A DNA stretch of 20,093 nt from Hyaloraphidium curvatum (GCA_025558095.1 JAIVFI010000054.1:1-20093); one strand, 5' to 3'; shown: positions 8,086 to 18,048, counted from the stretch's first letter. Notes: generated by a model from the sequence alone, not told the origin. A program made the numbers and translations.

Positions 8086-10366
8086 TCACACCTTGGCCAC
8101 CATCTCCGGCTTGGGCCCCGCCGCCTCCTCCCACGCATACCCGCTGCTAGCCTGGCTCGCCGCGTCCTCCCCCGCCCCGGGCTCCTCCTTCCGCCGCGTC
8201 GTACGGTAGAGGAGGGTACCCCCGCCCCGCCGAGCAGCGCGGCGCCGCCCAGGGCGCCGAGGGTGATCCACAGCGGGGTGAGGTTTCGGCCCCCGCGGCG
8301 ATTCGACGGGGAGCGCGGTGGTGCCGGGGGGTGCGCGTGGGGATGCGGGTCGGGGTGCGGGTGGCGGTTGCCGGCGGTGCGGGTGGGGACGGCGGTGCCG
8401 GTGGGCTGCGGCCGCCGATCCGCGCCGCGCAACCCTCGCCGAGCTCGATACCGCACGCACCGAGGGGTTCGCGCACGAGGGTAGGCGCCCGAGTCCATGA
8501 GGAGGAAGGATTCCCCCGAACGCGCGGCCGAAGCCGACGATGCTGCGGAGGGAGCCGGGGCAGGGCAGGCCGCCGCCGGAGTCGGTGCACCGCAGCGGTA
8601 CGGTCTGCGTCTGCCAGATTCCTTCCCCGTCGAGCTCGGTGACGAAACCGCCGCCGTACAGGTCGGCGGAGAGGTAGGCGCAGGCCTTGCAGCAGGTCGC
8701 GGCGGCCGGGGTGGAAGACGCCGCCCCGTCACGGAGCGCGGGCCGTCAGAATGCTCGTAGATGAAGACCGGGGCGACGAAATCGGCGCCGGGGGGCGGGC
8801 CCTGGGGGCGGTACCGGTACGTGCCTTCGAAGAAGGGCCAGCCGTGGTTGGTGCCGGCCGTGACCACCGTGAGCTCCTCTTGCCTGTCGGGGAAAGGAAT
8901 CGCATTCAGCTGTGCACATGGTGACCGCCGTCTTCACCGGATACGCACCTGTTCTGCCCGACGTCGCCGCACATCATCGTCTCCCCCTGCCCCGGGATCC
9001 AATCGCACCTCCACGGGTTCCTCAGCCCCGCCGCCCACGTCCTCGGCCCTCCACCCCTCGCCGAACACATCCTCGGTCCCGTACGGTGCCCCCTCGGCCG
9101 CGCGGGACATGTCGAGCTTGAGAATCTTGCCCATGAGCGACGACGGCGCCTGCGCGAGGTTGTACGGGTCCCCGGCGTTGCCGCCGTCCCCGAACATCAC
9201 GTACAGCGCGGTCGAGTTGGCGGGGCCGAAGACGACCTGCCCGCCGTTGTGGTTGGCGAAGGGCTGCCCGATGCGGAGGATCTGGCGGACCTCCCGGGGG
9301 GGCGTCGAGGCGGCCGAGTATTCCGCGATGACCGAGACGTAGCGGCACAGGTCGGCCGACTGCGACGTGCACTGCGGGCGCACGCAGGCGCATTCGGCGG
9401 CGGGCGGGCAGGTGTCGGGCATCTCGCGGGAGTCGCAGGTGTAGGAGATGTAGAAGAGGCGGTTGGAGGCGAACTCGGGGTGGAAGGCGATCGAGAACAT
9501 GCCCAGCTCGCCGCTGTAGCGCACGAGCGACGAGACGCTGAACCACGGGCTCTGCGGGGGCAGCCGCGCGTTCTCGTCGGGCCGCCAGCTGCGAAGATCG
9601 TGCAGGAAGAAGTTGCCCGACTGCGTGTGCGTGACGACGGTGCTGGGGGCGCCGGGGTACTCGTGCAGGGACAGCACGCGGTTCGTGGTGACCCGCGTGA
9701 GGCACAGCGGGTGGTGCGTCACGGGGCCCGTGACGGCGGTGCCGCCATCCGTGGTGCCGTTGCCGCCGTCGAAGGTGGGCTCGTAGACCGTCGACCGAGT
9801 AGCAGTAGCCGCCCTCGGTCGAGTTGAAGGTGGCCGCGGCGCAGAAGGCGTCGGCGGTCGGGTAGGTGGCCGGCCAGCGAGCCGGTGCGGTTGCCGAGGA
9901 ACCGGGTTGACGGGCATCTCGACGAGGCGGCAGGCCGAGTAGAGGTCGCGGCAGAAGCCCGTGCACAGTATCGGCGCCGGGCGATGGCCACGTCTCGGCC
10001 GGCGGCGGCGGCCTCCTCGGTGCCGAACAGGTGGGCGCCCCAGCCATCGCAGTGCGAGCAGGAAATTCCCCGCATCAGCACGGAGCAGCGGTCGGTCTCG
10101 GGCAGGCCGCCCGTCCAGCGCCGGAACTCGGCGGCCCGCAGCGAGTCCTGCGCCGCCGAGCAGCAGCCGTCGGCGGCGTACGCCGGGCAGAAGGCGAGCG
10201 ACCCGCGATTCGACGGGAACTCGACGTTGTTGGCGCACAGCGGGTGGGCGGCGGCGGGCAGCAGGCCGGCGAGCAGCGAAAGCGCAGAGGCCGCGAGCAG
10301 CGCGGAAACCCGCGCCGTGCGGAGCAGCGCCCCGGGCGCGGTGGCGCGCATGGTGTCCGTCGGCAT
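8086..10366 (-). CDS. HHIP-like protein (folate-receptor-like + glucose/sorbosone dehydrogenase fold), multiply frameshifted
   Basis: Starts at ATG 10366 (a second ATG lies at 10351) with a signal peptide of type LLAASALSLLAGLLPAAAHPLC. A Cys-rich folate-receptor-like domain follows (FCPAYAADGCCSAAQD, GISCSHCDGWGAHLFG, LCTGFCRDLYSACR). A GSDH/HHIP beta-propeller then runs from TTNRVLSLHEYPG through GMFSIAFHPEF, LYVMFGDGGNAGDP, GLRNPWRCDW, GDVGQN and TNHGWPFFEGTYRY. After a Pro-rich linker come one membrane helix (LWITLGALGGAALLGG) and a short tail ending KPEMVAKV. Intron 8884-8948 is clear (65 bp, phase 2). The frame shifts by one base about ten times: near 9975, 9903, 9880, 9795, C4 9026-9029, C4 8724-8727, ~8683, C5 8513-8517, ~8487, once in the linker ~8290-8410, and C5 8219-8223. 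No stop interrupts the best-frame path. Likely a membrane-anchored ectoenzyme or binding protein; substrate unknown. Confidence 0.75.
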
Positions 10367-10588
10367 CGCGGGGCGTGCTCGCCGGGATCTGGCGCCGATT
10401 CGAGTGTGTGCGTGTGCGAGGGCACACGGTGCTGCGGCCGGCCGCCGGGGGCGGAGCGGCTCACGCGGACGCAACACCACCCCCAGGGACCCGGCAAAAC
10501 GAAAGGAAATCGGACCCTCGCCGCCTGCAGACACGGGATTCTGACTGATGAGAGGGCGCCGCAGCAGTGGCCGGAGGGCCGGCCGGCG

Positions 10589-10603
10589 ATCCGGTGACCG
10601 GAT
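10589..10603. promoter_or_regulatory. 15-bp inverted repeat ATCCGGT-G-ACCGGAT
   Basis: Seven-base arms around one central base, inside the divergent intergenic region. The CCGG half-sites resemble the inverted CGG triplets bound by fungal Zn2Cys6 regulators, but this is only a resemblance. In GC-rich DNA such a palindrome could arise by chance. Confidence 0.2.
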
Positions 10604-10677
10604 TCCGAGCCAGGGCGCCCGCGGAGAGATCCGACCCTGTAGGGACTCAGCATTCGGAGGTCAGGATCCCTTTATGT

Positions 10678-10689
10678 GAAAGGCCTTTC
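10678..10689. promoter_or_regulatory. 12-bp perfect palindrome GAAAGGCCTTTC
   Basis: Perfect palindrome about 430 bp upstream of the DUF1275 start and 310 bp upstream of the HHIP-like start. I do not recognise the site. It may be a dimeric factor site or chance. Confidence 0.15.
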
Positions 10690-11120
10690 TGCAGCTGCTA
10701 CAGGATCAGCCCTTGTCGATTTCGTTCGATTTCCGGTTTTTCGCATCGTCTCTGTTGGACACCGCAGGTAAGATCAGGCAGCCGAAGGGGCTTCCCCCGC
10801 TACAACACAACTGTCGCGGACATCATGCCAAATCCGGGCCCAACAAGTGCCCGGCATCGTCCAAGGACGATGATTCGCCAGTCCGAGGTGAATCGGGGCC
10901 GACTGACCCCCGATGCCTCCGCCGATGCCTGCACAGCGACGCAATGCCTCTCCGCAAGACAATCCTCCGTACGAGACCTGGACCGGCCAGCCGCGGACTC
11001 CGCTGCCTGATCGACAACCGTGGCGGACTCATCCAGCGAGTCTTTCTACAAGTAGGGGATCTCAACCCCTCCGGCATACCCCAGATCCCTTGCTGGCCGC
11101 CGACGTGTACCCGCAACGCC

Positions 11121-11941
11121 ATGGCCTCCTCCTCCGGCGGACCTACGGACGGCCACGCGGTACCTGCGACCGAATCTACCTCCGCCCCCTCCAAACCGCC
11201 GAATCCGGGTCGCGATGCGCCTCCGGAGCCCTCCGAACCCGACCCTCCCCCATCCTTCATGCGGCAGACAATCTCCCCGAGCTATGCGCGATGGCCGCTC
11301 ATCGCCTACTTTGCGGTTGCGGGGATCGTCGATGCCGCACCCTCGTCGGCTTCTCCCTTGTCTTCTCCTCGAACCAGACGGGCAACCTGCTCATCCTCGG
11401 CATCTCTCTCGCCGGCCTCGCCGTCCCCTCCCTCCCCGCGCTCGCCCCACCCATCCCACACGCGGTGTCCATCGCCTCCTTCATCGCCGGCTCCCTCCTC
11501 GCCGGCCTCGCCCTCCCCCCCGCCCCCGGCCCTCGGACGCGCGGCGCCTTCGTCGTTTCGGACCTCGCCCAGGCCGCCCTGCTCCTCTGCTGCGCCGTCG
11601 CCGCCATCTTCGGCGCCCCCGGCAACGCGGTGCTCGCCATCGCGTCGCTCTGCATGGGCGCGCAGGCGGCGCACGCGAGGAGGTCCGGGGTCGCGGAGCT
11701 GTCGGCGACGACGGTGGTCACCAGCGTGCTGTCGGACCTGGCGTCGGACCCGGGGCTGCTGAGGGGCAGGAACGCGGCCAGGGATAACCGGATTTTGGGG
11801 GTGGCGGGGATGTTCGCGGGGGCGTTCGGCGGGGCCGCGCTGTGCGGTGCCGCGGGGGCCGGGTGGGCGCTGCTGGCGTCGGCGGGGGGCAAGGCGGCGT
11901 GCGCGACGTCGTGGCTGCTCCTGCCGGGGGAGAACGGATAG
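11121..11941 (+). CDS. DUF1275 (YoaK-like) integral membrane protein
   Basis: ATG at 11121 opens with a Pro/Ser-rich N-terminus of ~45 residues. FMRQTISPSYARWPLIAYFAVAGIVDA follows in pieces, then, after one missing base at 11335-11336 (CC, probably CCC), TLVGFSLVFSSNQTGNLL and five or so more hydrophobic segments up to the TAG at 11939. The repaired spacing from the Asp of VDA to the Thr of QTGN is 17 residues, as in bacterial and fungal DUF1275 members. Also seen are GAFVVSDL and NGAARDNR-like segments before the last helices. The protein is about 274 residues, a little longer than usual because of the N-terminal tail. Family function is unknown; a transporter-like membrane role is assumed. 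No intron is needed. Without the indel repair, the two halves lie in different frames. Confidence 0.75.
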
Positions 11942-12090
11942 GGCTCTTGTTGCAGCTTCCGTCGGACTGGCTTCGAATCGACAAAGCTCATTCTCGGGCC
12001 TCGAATACAAACGAAACAGCAAAACTACAGATCGCCGCCTCCCTCCTCCTCCACCACCAATCTTTTCTCCCGGCGCGGCCCTCCAACCCC

Positions 12091-12701
12091 TCATTCGGCC
12101 TTCTTCTTCGCGGCACCCGAGCGCGAAGCCCCGATGACCAACAGCGCCCCGAGCAGCGCGGCGTTCTTCATGACGTGGGTGATCTCCGCGATTTGCTGCG
12201 GGCTGCCCGCAGAGTAGGTCGAAGGGTTGTGGTACACGGGCGTGACGGCGGCCAGGAAGGCGATGAGGAGGGGGACGCCCATGGAGTTTCCGATGAGGAA
12301 GAAGAACCCGCCTGGAGGGAAACGTCAGCCTCTGTCGGGCGCGGGAGGGGGCCGCGGGGGCAGGACCCACCGAGGAGTTCCATCCCAATGGCGGCGTAGA
12401 CGGCGTAGGTCACGGCGTCGGTGTAGTGCGAGCCCAGGAGCTCCGCAAAGTTGACGGTCTTGAACTCGTCGAACTTTGTCCGCGTGCCGGCGACGACGGG
12501 GCCCATGTCCTGCAGCTTCGTGACGCCGGAGAGGATAAAGAGCGCTGGAGGAGGCATGTGCGGGGTAGCGGAGACGGAGACGGCAGCGGGAACGGTGTCG
12601 GCGTGGCGGCGGGAACGGGGTCAGCGTGGCCCGGCAACTGCGGCCGCGGAGCGCCCACCGGAGAAGAGCGCCCGGCCGACGAACTTCTGGAGCGACGACA
12701 T
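12091..12701 (-). CDS. HR-like lesion-inducer / DoxX-clan membrane protein
   Basis: Exons 12659-12701, 12371-12544 and 12091-12311 join cleanly (introns 114 and 59 bp, both phase 1) into 145 residues with no frame problem. The start MSSLQKFVGRALFSALFILSG matches the family opening GRxLF..xFILS. Later parts are VTYAVYAAIGMELLGGFFFL, GVPLLIAFLAAVTPVYH and HVMKNAALLGALLVIGASRS, giving about four membrane helices. This is the pattern of the plant-named HR-like lesion-inducing family (Pfam PF05514), a relative of DoxX. The end is KKKAE, so the last four residues, KKAE, fit the KKxx ER-retrieval motif, suggesting an ER protein. The biochemical function of the family is not established. DoxX is the alternative label. 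Confidence 0.82.
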
Positions 12702-13010
12702 CGCGGCAAGGAAGAGCGGGTGTGTCTCGGTGTACGATGTGGTGGTGGAGGCGCGGCGGTTTCGGGGTGGGCGGTCTTTGAAGGGGTCCGGCCCATCGCA
12801 AGCTCGTGTGGACCCCCAGTGAAGTCAGCAGCGCCAAGTCGGCCCAATACCTCCTGGGAATGCGACTTATAGAAGCAGAAGTGCGGGAATACAATGCAAA
12901 TGAGAGCAGAATGAATACACGGCTGTGCGACCCCGGCGGCAAGACTCCACATCTCTTGGTTCGATGTCAACTGTCAAGTTCCCGGCCAGTTCCACGTCCC
13001 CTGCAGACCA
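12702..13010. other. intergenic region upstream of the DoxX-clan gene
   Basis: 309 bp between the start of the DoxX-clan gene and the stop of the 3D-domain gene. It is less GC-rich than its surroundings, particularly around 12860-12920. It should contain the promoter of the left gene and the 3' end of the right one. No gene or clear motif seen. Confidence 0.5.
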
Positions 13011-13920
13011 TCAACGACCCAGCGCCGAGCTCACGTAGCTCCCCACCCTGCAGCGCGGCACCACCCTCGCCGTCACCCTGGTCCCCCAGTTCTGCGGCTT
13101 CCAGCGGAAGTAGGTGAGGGCGAAGAAGTCGACGTGGCACGGGTCGAGCCCCCATCCCACGTCATCCACGCGGACGCAGCCGTTGTGCACCTTGCCGCCG
13201 GTGCCGGGAACCACCTTGCCGTAGAGCTCGCGGAGGAAGAGAAAGGTGCCGAAGGGGAGGTCGTTGACAGCTGCGTGGCCACGGGCGAGTCGGTCGGTCA
13301 GCATCACCCGCAAAGCAGCACTGCCGACGGAAACCTACCGACGCTGACGAAAGGCTCGAGCGCGTTGTTCCTGCTCCCGATCCCGAACGGGAACCTCTGC
13401 CTGTTCAGCGCACGGAAGCACTGGTGTCCCACCAGGTTGAGCAGCACCTTGTTCCTCGTGAAGCACGTCCCCTGGGTATGGCAAGCATCGTAGAAAGCCC
13501 GGCTGGTCTTTCCGAACGAATGGTTGGTCCGGCACTCGATCAGGTCAAGCTCGTGCGGGCCGCGGAGGCACCGCGGGGATGCCTAGGGGGGCGTCCTGCA
13601 TGCCCTCGATGGGGATCCAGTACTGCGTGAAGCGGGCGGTGCCACCTCCGCGATACGAATTGCAGGTGTCCAGCACAGCGCGCGAGGTGAGGTTCCACCG
13701 GCCGGGGGGCTGGTTCTGGTCCGCGCCCCGGTTGCTCAGATCCGAAAGCACAACCGGGAGGTAGCTCGAGGGGATCTCGGGGTCGGTCATGTTGGGAGGC
13801 ACCGGGAAGGGGAGGTTGAAGCTGATTTCGCCTTCCGCAGGGCTGGGATCAGCCGAAGACGTCGCCAGAGGGGCAAGGAGGGGCGAGCGCCGCGAGGAGG
13901 AGCGAACGTGCCGATGCAAA
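13011..13920 (-). CDS. secreted protein with C-terminal 3D-type double-psi beta-barrel domain, 5' end unresolved
   Basis: The readable protein runs from ADPSPAEGEISFNLPFPV through GGGTARFTQYWIPIEG, then shifts by one base near 13570. It continues with LDLIECRTNHSFGKTSRAF, and after intron 13271-13338 (68 bp, phase 1) ends with the 3D-like part. That part contains NDLPFGTFLFLRELYG, HNGCVRVDDVGWGL and HVDFFALTYF. The PFGT, VxDxG and xHxD-F pattern is that of the 3D domain found in MltA/RlpA-like wall-acting or wall-associated proteins. Several cysteines suggest export. A hydrophobic SLLLAALAPP-like stretch at 13880-13920 may be the signal peptide, but it is in another frame and has no ATG, so the start is not fixed. 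A wall-related role is inferred from domain type only. Confidence 0.65.
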
Positions 13921-14946
13921 AGAATTGCTTCGGTCCCACGCTCGTCGGAGCCACGAGTGGGCGAGAATCGGGGGCGGCGCCTCTGAAGTCCCGCCTCCGG
14001 AACCAACAGAAGCGGCTCTGGCCCACAATTCTCCCCGTCCGCACCGCCGCGAGCATGCGGGCCAGGTTTTCCGCCTTTCCCTGGCGGCCACAATGGCCGG
14101 CCTGCCCGACCCATGGCTCTGAAGTCGGGGACGGCTCACCCGGCCGGTCCGCTTCGCCTTCGAGCCCCCGCCGCCGCCGCTCGGCCGCAATGGCCGCAAT
14201 GGCCGCACCGCTCACGCAACAACAAACAGGCACCAGAAGTCTGCGCGGAGTGGGCAGAAGCTCGGAAATAGGAGGGGAAAGTGGGCACGCCCCGGTCAAT
14301 CTGGACGGAGAGCCGATGGAAGAGTGCCGGGACTTTTGCTCTTTGGCGGGCGGCGTTTGCCGTTGCGAGCCCCCCCACGGGCCCCCAAGTCCCCCGCTTA
14401 GCAAACCCCGCCGTTCAGGGCTCCGGCCAGCCGACCTAGCTGTCAACGCACATGAACAAGAAGACGTTGGACTTTTGGATGGCATTTGCACGAACGGAAG
14501 AAACTGTGGCGAATAGCGTGCGAAGACCCGTTTGACACGAGGCAGAAGCAAGCCAGACTATCACAGAGCACTCCCACTCGGTCCAGTCTGACCGACGTTC
14601 CCCTGCCCTTGAACGCATCCATTTCCCAATGCCCTCCGTCCCGATCGGGCAGGCGGCGCCCGGGGCAAATGGAAGGCCGCGGCCGGCGAGCGGCATCCGG
14701 CCTTACGGGTAGTGAACCTCGTATCGCCAAAGCCCCGTCCCTCGGAATTGCCGCCAACCCAATTGGGAGCGGGGATTCGGGCCAGCGGCTCGACGTGCGG
14801 CCCGAGGCGTTGGGAGGCGGTGCAGCGGCATAGCGGCAACCTCGAGAGCCCAAAACGGATCCCCTCGCATGCAATTCTCGCGATCACGTCACCCGCACTC
14901 AGCGAACAAGCAAGCCAACTTCCCGACACAACAACTGCGCGACAAG
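13921..14946. other. large intergenic region between divergent secreted-protein genes
   Basis: About 1 kb between the 3D-domain gene (-) and the Lys-rich secreted gene (+). It should hold both promoters and perhaps the missing first exon of the 3D gene. A 202-codon plus-strand frame at 13908-14516 has no recognisable domain, splice pattern or signal peptide, and its composition is like other shadow frames, so I do not call it. No repeat, RNA gene or terminator seen. Confidence 0.45.
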
Positions 14947-15418
14947 ATGAACGCCCTCCGCGTCCTACTGCTCCTTGCCGCGGCCCTCGCGCTGCTTCTC
15001 GTGTGCTCCCCCGCCGGCGCCGCTCCCGCCGACGGGTCCCTCGAGCGCCGGGCCAAGGGCGTGAACAAGGGGCCAGGGCGCCGCCAAGAAGAGCGCCGGT
15101 GGAAACAACGGCCAAGGCTGGGGCAAGCCGACTGCGCTGCCGCCGAAGGCAAAGGGCAAGGCGCTCGGGCTGAAGAGCAAGGTGGGTCGACCTCGTCCCC
15201 TCGGCGCTCTCGTCTTACCCCTTCCGTCTGCGCAGTCTGCCAAGAGCAAGAAGGTCGCCAAGACGGTCAAGAGCAAGAGCAAGTCCAAGTCGCACTCGCG
15301 CGAGATCGAGACCGAGACCGAGCGGGCCACGACCCGCACTGCCGTGGAGACGGGCACCGCCACTGCGAGCGGCACGAAGACCGGGACGGTCGAAGCTTCG
15401 GAGACCGCGAAGGCCTGA
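14947..15418 (+). CDS. small secreted Lys/Gly-rich then Thr-rich low-complexity protein
   Basis: ATG 14947 begins a strong signal peptide, MNALRVLLLLAAALALLLV, ending near CSPAGAAPA. After a one-base jump at the G4 run 15069-15072 the frame continues with GQGAAKKSAGGNNGQGWGKP and KAKGKALGLKSK. Intron 15182-15235 (54 bp, phase 0) leads to SAKSKKVAKTVKSKSKSKS and a Thr/Glu-rich tail ending EASETAKA before TGA 15416-15418. The total is about 138 residues. I recognise no family. It looks like an intrinsically disordered, positively charged wall or extracellular-matrix protein. The jump is supported because both the intron and exon 2 fit the second frame only. Confidence 0.65.
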
Positions 15419-15594
15419 AGGTGGGCAGGGTTGGGAAGCAAGAAGTTCGGTTGCTGACCCGTCCGCCGCACAATAGGGGCTTCCCCTGAGGCAAAAGGCT
15501 ATACGTATCTGTCCGAAACCCATATATCCATCTGCTTCTCGCAAACTGCACCCGGCAACGTCCGTAAGGCGACGGACATGCCAGCCGTTCCCTG

Positions 15595-18048
15595 TCACGC
15601 GACCAGCATCTTTAGCAACGCCGACAGCTCCTCCTCCCTGTCCTTGGGCAGCTCCGGCATCCGCGAAGGCCTCGATTTCGCGACCTTTTCCACGTCTGCA
15701 CCGAACACCGGCTCCCGGATCTCGTTGGCCTTGGGATCCACCATGTCCGAAAGCCTCGTGATGAGGAAGGTCGCTCCAAATCGGTTCCTTGAGCTCGTCG
15801 AGGTACTCGAGCGAACGCCCAGGGTAGTGTGAACAGATAATGCCCGACTTGTGCTTGTACCTGTCGGGCGGTCAGCATCGTCAACAGCGGCCCGTGCTCG
15901 AACGATGCGAGACGACGCACCAGCCGCCACACTCGACTGACCACACCGTCGGCTTGAGCCTCTCCTGGATACCGTCGTGCCACTGCTCCTCAGCCTCCTT
16001 CTTCGGCTCGTACGACACCTCGTCCGTGGTCTGCATCCGCCGCACGACCTGGATGACGTACTGCATCTGCGCCTCCTCGAGGATGTGGATCGACTGCGAG
16101 GCCACGGGCGCGTTCACGCCCATGAGCGGGAAGAGATTCGGGAAACCGTGGTTGCACATCGACTTGTAGCTCCACGGGTACTCCTTCCAGAGCTCGGCAA
16201 GGGTGATGCCGCCGCGGCCAACGACGGGGAAGCGCGGAATGTAGCTGCCGACGCACAGTCAGGTAGCGCTCGGTCGGGCGGAGGCGCGGAAACTTGCTTC
16301 ATGTCGAAACCAATGGCCTTGATGATGACGTCGCACTTGCGCTCGACTCCGCCAGAAACGATCCCGTCGGCGGTGAAGCGCTCGATCTCGCCGCGGACGA
16401 TGGTGGTTGTGGGCAGCTGGAGCACGTCGAGCTGCGCGGGATCGTTAAGGAGCCGGCGGACCGGTAGCAGGCAAATGGCCTACGTAGTGCTCGTGGGGCG
16501 TGAGGCGCCGGCAGCCGAGGGGATAGGAGGGTGTTAGGGTCTCCCGGACCTTGGGGTCGGGCACGAGCTTCTCCTCAAGGCCAACGCGCCTGTCGACCAG
16601 GTCAGAGCCCAACGAGCGGTCCTTTCTAAAGCACCGCCCACCTTTCGTGGCAGCCTCGCTTTCCGGGGAATCCTTGACGAACAGCGACCTGCGGCGGACG
16701 GCAGAGTTCAGTCGGCGCAAGATCAAGGCTGCGCGGCAGCAAACCAACCACAAGTTGTCCATCATCTGGAAGTTGCCTCTGTAGAATTCGTAGTTGTACT
16801 TGCGATCTTTGAACTTCTCCCTCTCCTCCGGCGTGTAGACGTGCACGTCAATATGGGGCTGACCATCCGGGGTGACCTGGGCGATGATGTAGGCTGCGAA
16901 CCTGGTGGGCACCGGGTAGGACAACGAGACTATCCGCTTACTATTCTGCCGCTGGTACGAATGAAGCTCTTTGACCTTATGCCCGATGGTCCCGATGGTC
17001 TGGATCCCCGAGGAGCCGTTGCCAATGACCGCGACGACCTTGCCCTCGAGCTGCACGTTGCGGTTGAAGCGGGCCGTGTGCATCACGGGGCCCTTGAACA
17101 GCTCCTCCCCCGGGAACTTGAAGTCCTTGACGTTGTTGAGGAACCCGCTCGCGTTGACGACCACGTGGCTCCAATCCGTCTTGACACCCTCGGGCGTGCG
17201 TACGTCCACGCGCCATGCTTGGCGCTCCTCCGACCACGTCAGGCCGATGACCTCGGCGTTGTACGTTGTGAAGGCGTCGAGGTTGTACTTGTCGCCGACT
17301 GGGCGTACGTGAACCATCAGGACCGTGAAACGGGAGAGAATGGCGATGGCTCAAACTTACTCCGCGTGAAGTATCGCTCTATTTCGTCTGCCTCGGAGTA
17401 TTCGGCCGTCCAGTCGTTGAGCTCGAACCTCCACGAATAGAAGTGGCTGGCTGCAATCGAGAAACGATTAGATTCTGTTTGCTACACCCATCTTGCCTGT
17501 CGCTTACCCAAATCACAGCGACATCCAGGGTACTTGTTCTCGTTCCATGTCCCGCCGTTCTAAGAAAACAAAGAAAGAGAGAAAGAAAAGGGGAGATTGA
17601 GCTCTCGCCGCAAGACTGTAGGAAGTTCGGCCACCAACCTTCGGGTTCTTCTCGAAGACCTTCAGGTGCACGTTCTTGAGCCTCCACTGTGCCAGCATGG
17701 CGACGGTAATGCCGCCGAGCCCCGTCCCGATACAGTCTGCCGGGCCAGCGCCCCGTAAGCTGCCGGCGGCGGACGAAACAAGGCATCGGCGCACAATGTC
17801 GATCCTGCGCAGGTCCTTGGCTCCTTCGGGGTATCCGAGCTCCGGCGCGAGGTGCCAGTCCCTGACTTCCTCCTCCGTGGGCATGGCGAGGTCCACAGCA
17901 GGGCGGACCGTGTCGTTCGGATCATAGAACTCGCGGAAGTCCACAGCCTGCAGCCGCCCGCGTCAACTGCACCGCGACACGGGCAAAGGAGCAAAGCACG
18001 CACAAGGCCGCCATTTTCGGCGCGCAGATGGGGTCGCTGAATGCCCAT
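15595..18048 (-). CDS. flavin-dependent monooxygenase, Baeyer-Villiger / FMO type
   Basis: Predicted to oxidise a small substrate using FAD and NADPH. Seen: IGTGLGG (FAD Rossmann GxGxxG), GTWNENKYPGCRCD, VIGNGSSG (NADPH GxGxxG), FKGPVMHTARF (BVMO-type FxGxxxHTxxW with Phe for Trp), GCRRLTPHEHY and IIKAIGFD. ATG 18048 starts a 45-nt exon (18004-18048). Further clear introns are 17948-18003, 17560-17638, 17451-17507, 17299-17360, 16432-16483 and 15861-15920 (52-79 bp). Intron 17737-17794 is likely but one base off frame, as is 16245-16293. A 60-bp in-frame intron interrupts the codons after MDNLW, and another possible one lies downstream. The last exon shifts by one base at 15778-15780 and ends at 15595. 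The whole is near the usual 550-650 residues. It lies about 120 bp downstream of the dioxygenase gene. Substrate unknown. Confidence 0.85.

Larger units (their letters stand above)
10367..11120. other. divergent intergenic region between HHIP-like and DUF1275 genes
   Basis: About 750 bp between two divergently transcribed genes, so it holds both promoters and 5' UTRs. A plus-strand frame (10713 onward) runs into the DUF1275 gene, but its protein shows no domain or signal and its first part is probably untranslated. Two short palindromes, listed separately, are the only structure I see. Confidence 0.5.

Noticed and set aside
8086-10366. Many introns instead of indels in the HHIP-like gene
   Set aside because: At the jump points no GT-AG pair of usual length fits, and similarity continues without a gap, so single-base indels explain them better. 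Only 8884-8948 behaves as an intron.
9885-10544. Plus-strand frames opposite the HHIP-like N-terminus
   Set aside because: The minus strand encodes the recognisable Cys-rich domain and signal peptide; these have no domain.
10713-11120. N-terminal extension of the DUF1275 reading frame
   Set aside because: The open frame continues upstream, but its translation shows no domain, and the ATG at 11121 gives a normal family length.
13908-14516. 202-codon plus-strand frame in the large intergenic region
   Set aside because: No signal, domain, repeat or splice evidence; composition like the other shadow frames. It could be revisited with transcript data.
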